Assembly: GCA_964450185.1 (NCBI GenBank)
Contig: CAYVCL010000041.1
Location: 1 to 27,356 of the forward strand
DNA: 27,356 nucleotides
DNA from: RUG11237 sp964450185
GTDB taxonomy: Bacteria; Bacillota; Clostridia; Lachnospirales; Lachnospiraceae
Reading direction: 5' to 3'
Below, piece by piece: positions 22,929 to 27,356 of the stretch. Made by a program: the position numbers and the translations under genes. Within the stretch, counting starts at the first letter, position 1; the number at the start of each line of letters is the position of its first letter. A model generated the notes under the pieces. That model worked only from the letters and a program-made list of their open reading frames with translations. It searched no databases and was not told the DNA's origin.

Positions 22929-24110
22929 TTATTCCTTATAATAATATACTTTTAATGCTACTGTTCCATCCTCATTTAAGGTAACCGTTTCTATATACAC
23001 TGCTCCCTCATTCTCGCCCACAATACCTAGTACAACTTCATTGCCATTCGTCTGCTCCTGAAAAATGCCATCTATCTGGTATCTGCCTTCTCCTACTGCC
23101 ATTCCGTTTTGGTTCAGTTCATATGCTGCGGTTGTAATCATGCCCTCTGCATCCGGTGTGAGTACCTGTGTAAGATCTTCTAATAATTCTGCGTTTTTCC
23201 TAATTTCTTCAATACTCCACTGACTCACCATTTCTATCAGTGTATTTTCCTCTAAATTTATTGCAATGTCCTCGGAAGAATTCATTTCATTCTCCATTTC
23301 TTTCAAATACTTATCCGCTACTTCCCTGTCTGCTTTCTCTGCATCGATTGGTAAATGAAATAATGCATTTATCCCCTCATAAGACTCATTTCTTGTAATT
23401 TCTCCCGTAGCTTCCTCATACTCATAAGCATCTGCGGAAGGTACACCGTCTGTAACAGCAAGATACAATCCTCTGTCTGCAAAAATTTCTATGTTGTCAC
23501 TTTCTGTAATGCGATACTCAATTCCGTTTTCAGATATTGCCGTACAGCCGCCCTCCATAGTATAAATATTAAACTGCCATGGTTTTAAACCTTTTACTAA
23601 CGGTGATACGATAATATTCGTTGCGGACAAATCCTGCTGCAATGTATTCGCTGTTTCATCGGCTTTTTCAATAGCCGTTACAATGTATGTTTTGTTATCT
23701 TCTATTTTTGTGCTGCTATCTCCTTCTTGATTGACATTTTCCACACAGCTACTCAAGTCCTTTCCGGACACCATACCAAGTAACGTAATTTTCAAATCTC
23801 CACAAATCTGACTTTCGTTGAGTGTAATTGCATCTTCACTTTGAAATGCTTTCATAAGCCCTTCATCTTCCATCACTTCCGCCACTTTATCCGGTGTCAT
23901 ATAATGCCATGCTGCCACCGCCGTAGCTGAGCCAATAAAAAGGGTAAGTGCTGCCGCCATTGCTGCTGCCGGTATTCTTCTTGGTTTTCTATTCATATCT
24001 TCATTCTCCCTTATTTTACTTAAAATTTTTTGATTCAGACGTTCATTCACATCTTCATCCGGAGAAAGGGCTTGTTGCAATATCTGATCCAGATTCTTAT
24101 TCTGTTTCAT
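22929..24110 (-). CDS. Membrane anti-sigma-like protein (DUF4179-type arrangement)
   Basis: A 393-residue protein with a short charged N-terminal cytoplasmic region (1-45), one transmembrane segment (AAAMAAALTLFIGSATAVAA, about 47-66) and a large extracellular domain rich in Glu, Asp and Asn. Its start overlaps the ECF sigma factor gene by 14 bp. Such sigma/one-pass membrane pairs are usually sigma and anti-sigma, with the outside domain as sensor. No zinc-type HxxxCxxC anti-sigma motif is seen, so the binding mode is open. The extracellular domain has no family I can name. Start ATG at 24110 has no perfect ribosome binding site, consistent with coupling. Confidence 0.75.
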   Translation of the reverse strand: MKQNKNLDQILQQALSPDEDVNERLNQKILSKIRENEDMNRKPRRIPAAAMAAALTLFIGSATAVAAWHYMTPDKVAEVMEDEGLMKAFQSEDAITLNESQICGDLKITLLGMVSGKDLSSCVENVNQEGDSSTKIEDNKTYIVTAIEKADETANTLQQDLSATNIIVSPLVKGLKPWQFNIYTMEGGCTAISENGIEYRITESDNIEIFADRGLYLAVTDGVPSADAYEYEEATGEITRNESYEGINALFHLPIDAEKADREVADKYLKEMENEMNSSEDIAINLEENTLIEMVSQWSIEEIRKNAELLEDLTQVLTPDAEGMITTAAYELNQNGMAVGEGRYQIDGIFQEQTNGNEVVLGIVGENEGAVYIETVTLNEDGTVALKVYYYKE

Positions 24111-24639
24111 CCAAAACGACCTCCAATTCCTGTTTTAAAAGTTTTCTCGCTTTGTGCAGCCTGCTTTTTACCGTTCCTTTAGGAAGCTTCATAATATTTG
24201 CGATTTGCTCTATGGGAAGTTCCATTGTATAGTAGAGATAAATTGGAATCCGATATTTTTCATCCAATCTTTCCACTGCTTGTCTAACCTGCACTTTCAA
24301 TTCCCATTCCAGTAACTTTTCTTCCGGAGTATTTCCTCTGCCCTCATGCATCCATTCTTTTTCACTCACAGCTTCTTCCGTCAGTTGTTCCGTTCCTGCA
24401 ATTCTGCTTCTCCATGCAAATTTTCGTTTTTTATTCTTCCATATTCTTATAGCAATGGATACCAGATAACTTTTAGGATTCTTGGTATCATCAATTTTCT
24501 CTCCTAATTCTACCGCTTTTAAAAAGGTATCCTGATACAAATCTTCCGCTTCCTGCCTGTTACAGGTAATTCGGCTGCAAAATGCATAAATTTCTTTTCC
24601 ATAGGCATTTATGCATTGTTCCAGCATCTGTTTGTTCAT
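24097..24639 (-). CDS. ECF-type RNA polymerase sigma factor
   Basis: A 180-residue sigma-70-family factor of the extracytoplasmic-function group. Region 2 (ITCNRQEAEDLYQDTFLKAV, about residues 21-40) binds the -10; region 4 (ELPIEQIANIMKLPKGTVKSRLHKARKLL, broken here as ELPIEQIANIMKLPKG then TVKSRLHKA) binds the -35. ATG 24639 follows GGTGG with 6-nt spacing; the frame extends further up but without a ribosome binding site. It pairs with the overlapping membrane protein gene. No reliable autoregulated ECF promoter could be picked in the 24640-24774 gap. Confidence 0.9.
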   Translation of the reverse strand: MNKQMLEQCINAYGKEIYAFCSRITCNRQEAEDLYQDTFLKAVELGEKIDDTKNPKSYLVSIAIRIWKNKKRKFAWRSRIAGTEQLTEEAVSEKEWMHEGRGNTPEEKLLEWELKVQVRQAVERLDEKYRIPIYLYYTMELPIEQIANIMKLPKGTVKSRLHKARKLLKQELEVVLDETE

Positions 24640-24774
24640 TTTTTCACCACCATATTCAAGACGTCTTTGATAGGGTTGTTTGCCCTTCACTTATACATTG
24701 TAATAACTTTGGGATTGGTTCACTGTCTTACAGACTATATTTTAACAAATTTTCTTTTGGGGAATATTTATCCC

Positions 24775-24819
24775 AAAAATAGCAGGAGTTGAAGCTTACT
24801 CCATCTCCTGCTATTTTTT
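24775..24819 (-). terminator. Intrinsic terminator overlapping the end of the VanZ-family gene
   Basis: Stem AAAAATAGCAGGAG paired with CTCCTGCTATTTTTT, loop of about 16 nt; T-run on the minus strand. The 3' end of the VanZ coding frame lies inside the upstream arm. Confidence 0.88.
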
Positions 24820-25380
24820 ATAACATCTTATACGATTTCCTAACAAATGTATCAGCCAGCCAAGGCCGTATCCAATTACCATTCCTAATACATTGTTGAA
24901 TATATCATCTACCTGAAAATATCCCCGTTTGGTTGCATACTGGGTTATTTCAATCAGCAGACTGCTACCAAAACCTATTCCCCACATCCAGTATACCTTT
25001 CTGAATCTTTGAAAAAGAAGATATACTAATATCCCATAAGGTACAAACATTAAAATATTTTCATATATAAATATCTGGCACCAAAACTGTTTCCCAAAAG
25101 TACTAAATAATTTCAAATTCACTTTTGCGATCCGCGCTTCGCTTCGTGAAAGCAGTGTAATAGCAATTATCATATAGAAATATATCAGCATAACATACCA
25201 TAAGCTGGCTTTATACAAACGTTTTCTTGTAAGCATTTCTTTTAATGACTGCTTTTGACTGCGCAGATATATCATATATCCTAATAAAGTAATTCCACTG
25301 AAAACTGTGGCAAAAAGAATTCCTTGTAAAAGGTAGTTTTCTATAAAATGAATAATGTCTGATTGTATTGTGTGAATCAT
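24811..25380 (-). CDS. VanZ-family membrane protein
   Basis: A 189-residue protein with four or five transmembrane segments. The VanZ-family core is clear: ENILMFVPYGILVYLLF, LLIEITQYATKRGYFQVDD and IFNNVLGMVIGYGLGWL, about residues 105-178. VanZ proteins are associated with low-level teicoplanin resistance in enterococci, but most chromosomal members are uncharacterised, so no resistance claim is made here. The start ATG follows GGGAGGAAG. A GGTTATAATAACC element with TATAAT lies just upstream and may be its -10. Confidence 0.88.
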   Translation of the reverse strand: MIHTIQSDIIHFIENYLLQGILFATVFSGITLLGYMIYLRSQKQSLKEMLTRKRLYKASLWYVMLIYFYMIIAITLLSRSEARIAKVNLKLFSTFGKQFWCQIFIYENILMFVPYGILVYLLFQRFRKVYWMWGIGFGSSLLIEITQYATKRGYFQVDDIFNNVLGMVIGYGLGWLIHLLGNRIRCYKK

Positions 25381-25428
25381 CGATACTTCCTCCCAGGTTA
25401 TTATAACCGCTTGGGACTTGGAATACTA

Positions 25429-25509
25429 TTAAGACTTTTTTAATTTGTGTCTAAATTTTGTGGTATAACTTTTATACTGTATTACTGCTTCCCGTTTTGG
25501 GGTACTCAT
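25429..25509 (-). pseudogene. Short ORF resembling an internal piece of the Rpn-type gene
   Basis: A 26-codon frame just after the Rpn-type gene. Its KREAVIQY matches KQETVIQY inside that gene (about residue 242) and the DNA agrees at 23 of 27 bases there. No ribosome binding site is visible. It is probably a leftover of a related copy rather than a gene. Confidence 0.35.
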
Positions 25510-25529
25510 TTTTACATCACTTCTAATTC

Positions 25530-26516
25530 TTATGCTTTTGCTTTCTGAATGGCTTCAAAAATTTCTTTTTCTTCATATTCCGGATTTGCAGCTTTGATGT
25601 CATATATTTGTTGGACAAAGTCAATATCTGCCTCTAACATATCTGCTGTTTCCACTGCAGACAGATTTTTGGCTATTTTCTTCAGTATTAATCCTATGAT
25701 TCCTTCCTTTCTGCCCTCTTCTTTCATACTTTCAAAAAATGTACACATACTCGTTTCTCCTCTCTTTTCTTCTCTATGCAAGTTACAGTTTGTAACGGCT
25801 GCCAAAGCATATAATACCTCTTCGTCTATCCTATTTTCTTTCTCATACTGTATTACTGTTTCCTGTTTTTGAGCATTTGTTTTCTTTTCATCTAATATAA
25901 TAGAACACAGTTGAAATAATGCCCGATTATTTGGATGTGACAAAGGAAGATTATTGTTCCTTACCTCGATCAAATGCATTTTATAATCATTTACATACGG
26001 TTTCAATTCCTCTGAAATATCTAACATTTCATGAAGTGTCTTTGCTCCATCCCATTCTTTTTCTCCATAATATATTACAATGGTAATCACCGGATGCAGT
26101 TTGTCTGTTCGTTTCATTTTTGACAGATATTCATCATCAGACAGCCCTTTGCGGTTTTTTGTGTACTTTTTAGCCAACTTTCTGTGTTGTTTCTTATATT
26201 CACTATAATCGTAACCCATTACACGCATAGGCATGGCATAATGTATATGTTCCTGATTTTCCAACCCTAAAATGACCAGTTTCACTCCGGATTCTTTATA
26301 TATTTTGGCTACTTTCACTAAGTCGCTATACAACGGAGCCTTTTCCCGTGCTTTTCCTATATTTTTCTTAACTGTTGCGTTTTTCCGTGTGTCTGCTTCT
26401 GTCAGTTGCTCTGGAAGAATTACTTTCTTTCCTCCAAACAATATCGCGTTAAATAAGTCCGCAAATTTTTCTTCATCTTCCCAATATTCATGTAATGCAT
26501 TGTCTGCTTTCCCCAT
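25530..26516 (-). CDS. Rpn-type PD-(D/E)XK nuclease / putative transposase
   Basis: A 328-residue protein of the Rpn/transposase_31-like group (recombination-promoting nuclease). The recognisable core is LVILGLENQEHIHYAMPMR (about residues 80-100), which supplies the E-x-Q variant of the nuclease motif, followed by HPVITIVIYYGEKEWDGA. A charged C-terminal tail (SMKEEGRKEGIIG) is typical. Start at ATG 26516 rather than three codons upstream, since AAGGAG lies 9 nt before it. In Lachnospiraceae such genes occur in many variable copies. No terminal repeats or target-site duplications were seen, so it is not called an insertion sequence. Confidence 0.82.
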   Translation of the reverse strand: MGKADNALHEYWEDEEKFADLFNAILFGGKKVILPEQLTEADTRKNATVKKNIGKAREKAPLYSDLVKVAKIYKESGVKLVILGLENQEHIHYAMPMRVMGYDYSEYKKQHRKLAKKYTKNRKGLSDDEYLSKMKRTDKLHPVITIVIYYGEKEWDGAKTLHEMLDISEELKPYVNDYKMHLIEVRNNNLPLSHPNNRALFQLCSIILDEKKTNAQKQETVIQYEKENRIDEEVLYALAAVTNCNLHREEKRGETSMCTFFESMKEEGRKEGIIGLILKKIAKNLSAVETADMLEADIDFVQQIYDIKAANPEYEEKEIFEAIQKAKA

Positions 26517-26595
26517 ACTTGCCATCTCCTTCTCTTTATTCGAAAGCCGGCAAGTATTTCCCCGAAATTGCTTTAATGTGTTTATTTATACTAAC

Positions 26596-26624
26596 ATATT
26601 ACAAAAATTCCTTTTCTTTTTCAA
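26596..26624 (-). promoter_or_regulatory. Possible promoter of the Rpn-type gene
   Basis: Minus strand TTGAAA (26624-26619), 17-bp spacer, TAATAT (26601-26596). AT-rich surroundings lower the confidence. Confidence 0.4.
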
Positions 26625-26787
26625 GGAAATCTTACGTCCGCTTTCTCTTTTTTTGTTTTCTGTTTTATTTGTTTTGGGAAATTCTTCACATCGACTGATA
26701 TGAAGTATTAACGTGTTTTTAGTATAGCATATATGTGTAATCTTTGCAAAGCATTTTAGGGTAAAAGCACTAAGTATAGTGATTTTT

Positions 26788-26815
26788 TAAGCCATCTGCC
26801 AAAACAGGTGGCTTA
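26788..26815. other. Hairpin of unknown role in the right intergenic region
   Basis: TAAGCCATCTG pairs with CAGGTGGCTTA around a 6-nt loop, with one G-U wobble on the plus strand. No T-run follows on either strand, so it is not a standard terminator. Confidence 0.5.
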
Positions 26816-26878
26816 AATTATCTCTTACTTTTCGTTCTGAATCCCTCTAGCAGGTCATTGTTGAAACTGGGCTTCGCA

Positions 26879-26959
26879 CTAGTCTTTACATGTCTGGCCA
26901 CTGGGATGGAATTTCCAAATTCTTAAGAACCAGAGTCTGGATTTTTCTTCTTTGCTCAT
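26879..26959 (-). CDS. Possible 26-residue small protein
   Basis: A 26-codon frame with a strong ribosome binding site (GGAGG, 9 nt before the ATG). The peptide MSKEEKSRLWFLRIWKF and a basic, aromatic-rich tail match nothing I know. It could be a real microprotein, a leader peptide, or the start of a decayed gene. TTGGAT-17-TGATAC upstream is a weak promoter candidate. The rest of the 26625-27060 region shows no other gene. Confidence 0.4.
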   Translation of the reverse strand: MSKEEKSRLWFLRIWKFHPSGQTCKD

Positions 26960-27064
26960 AAATACAGTACCTCCAATGTTTTGGTGGTGGTGTATCAGAA
27001 AAAATTGGTAGGTAATCCAACATAATATTGACGTTCTCAACTAAGCTTACCCTTGTCTTATCAA

Positions 27065-27098
27065 CAAAAAATCCCCGAAACCTAACCGTTTCGGGGTA
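27065..27098 (-). terminator. Intrinsic terminator after gdhA
   Basis: Stem CCCCGAAAC paired with GTTTCGGGG on the minus strand, with a T-run (ATTTTTTG) right after it, 22 bp past the gdhA stop. Confidence 0.92.
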
Positions 27099-27119
27099 AT
27101 TTTTATGTACAACTATATA

Positions 27120-27356
27120 TTAAACAATTCCCTGAGCTGTCATAGCATCAACAACTTTTTCAAAGCCTGCGATGTTAGCACCAACTACATAGTTTCCTTC
27201 TGCATTGTAACGTTTTGCAGCGTCATCTAAGTTGTGGAAGATGTTAACCATGATGCTCTGTAACTTAGAATCTACTTCTTCGAATGTCCAGCTTAATCTT
27301 TCGCTGTTCTGTGACATTTCAAGAGCTGATGTAGCAACACCACCTGCGTTTGCAGC
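27120..27356 (-). CDS. gdhA: NADP-type glutamate dehydrogenase, C-terminal part (start outside window)
   Basis: The last 78 residues of the hexameric NADP-dependent glutamate dehydrogenase that joins ammonia to 2-oxoglutarate. Characteristic end sequence: NAGGVATSALEMSQNSERLS, then WTFEEVDSKL, the IMVNIFHNL helix and GNYVVGANIAGFEKV near the C-terminus. The reading frame is open to the window edge (27356), so the gene begins beyond it. It has its own terminator at 27065-27098. Confidence 0.93.
   Translation of the reverse strand, partial: AANAGGVATSALEMSQNSERLSWTFEEVDSKLQSIMVNIFHNLDDAAKRYNAEGNYVVGANIAGFEKVVDAMTAQGIV

Noticed and set aside
25530..26516. Complete insertion sequence around the Rpn-type gene
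   Set aside because: No terminal inverted repeats or target duplication were found on either side.
26788..26815. Intrinsic terminator at the right intergenic hairpin
   Set aside because: The stem is followed by AATTATC on plus and by A-rich sequence on minus; the T-run is on the wrong side.

Overview
The window looks like chromosome of a low-GC, strictly anaerobic Clostridia, most likely Lachnospiraceae. The grounds are a class III ribonucleotide reductase, a stand-alone glycyl-radical protein, a flavodiiron protein, NADP-type glutamate dehydrogenase, strong AGGAGG-type ribosome binding sites, sigma-A promoters and poly-T terminators. Almost every gene lies on the minus strand; the one clear exception is the carbamate kinase gene (10918-11850). 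Both ends are cut genes: a Cas4/Rad3-type helicase at the left and the C-terminus of glutamate dehydrogenase at the right.

Layout in base order. 1-1835: helicase and a small HPr-like protein that lacks the phosphorylatable histidine. 2101-4257: a DNA-repair pair (radical SAM protein plus TIGR03915-type partner) behind a promoter carrying two LexA/DinR-like boxes. 4263-4851: an unknown coiled-coil protein whose ribosome binding site is buried in a 14-bp hairpin. 4874-6058: queuosine-precursor genes queF and queT behind a structured leader. 6099-8636: nrdD with a fused C-terminal redoxin domain and two NrdR boxes 32 bp apart. 8766-9887: TPR lipoprotein. 9927-10769: two large, oppositely oriented hairpin elements of one family, flanking a 67-residue membrane protein. 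10918-11850: carbamate kinase.

11915-14722: an oxygen/NO-defence group (flavin reductase-rubredoxin fusion, flavodiiron protein, aromatic acid exporter-like membrane protein). 14792-18270: a regulatory unit consisting of a hybrid sensor kinase with HPt domain, a Crp/Fnr-type regulator whose start overlaps the kinase stop, and a stand-alone glycyl-radical protein with a perfect TGTAAC/GTTACA palindrome in its promoter. 18437-22785: a tetR-ABC-ABC operon with a self-operator over a consensus promoter and a DtxR-like iron box in front of the ABC pair. 22929-24639: ECF sigma factor and membrane anti-sigma-like protein. 24811-26516: VanZ-family protein and an Rpn-type nuclease. 26526-27119: mostly non-coding, with one 26-codon ORF that has a good ribosome binding site.

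The least ordinary part is 9900-10800. Two hairpin elements keep the same inner motifs and the same layout, but their 36-37 bp arms have diverged in sequence while staying perfectly self-complementary in each copy. This is the best candidate here for an undescribed structured RNA or hairpin mobile element. Functional assignments come from motif recognition by eye; no database search was possible.
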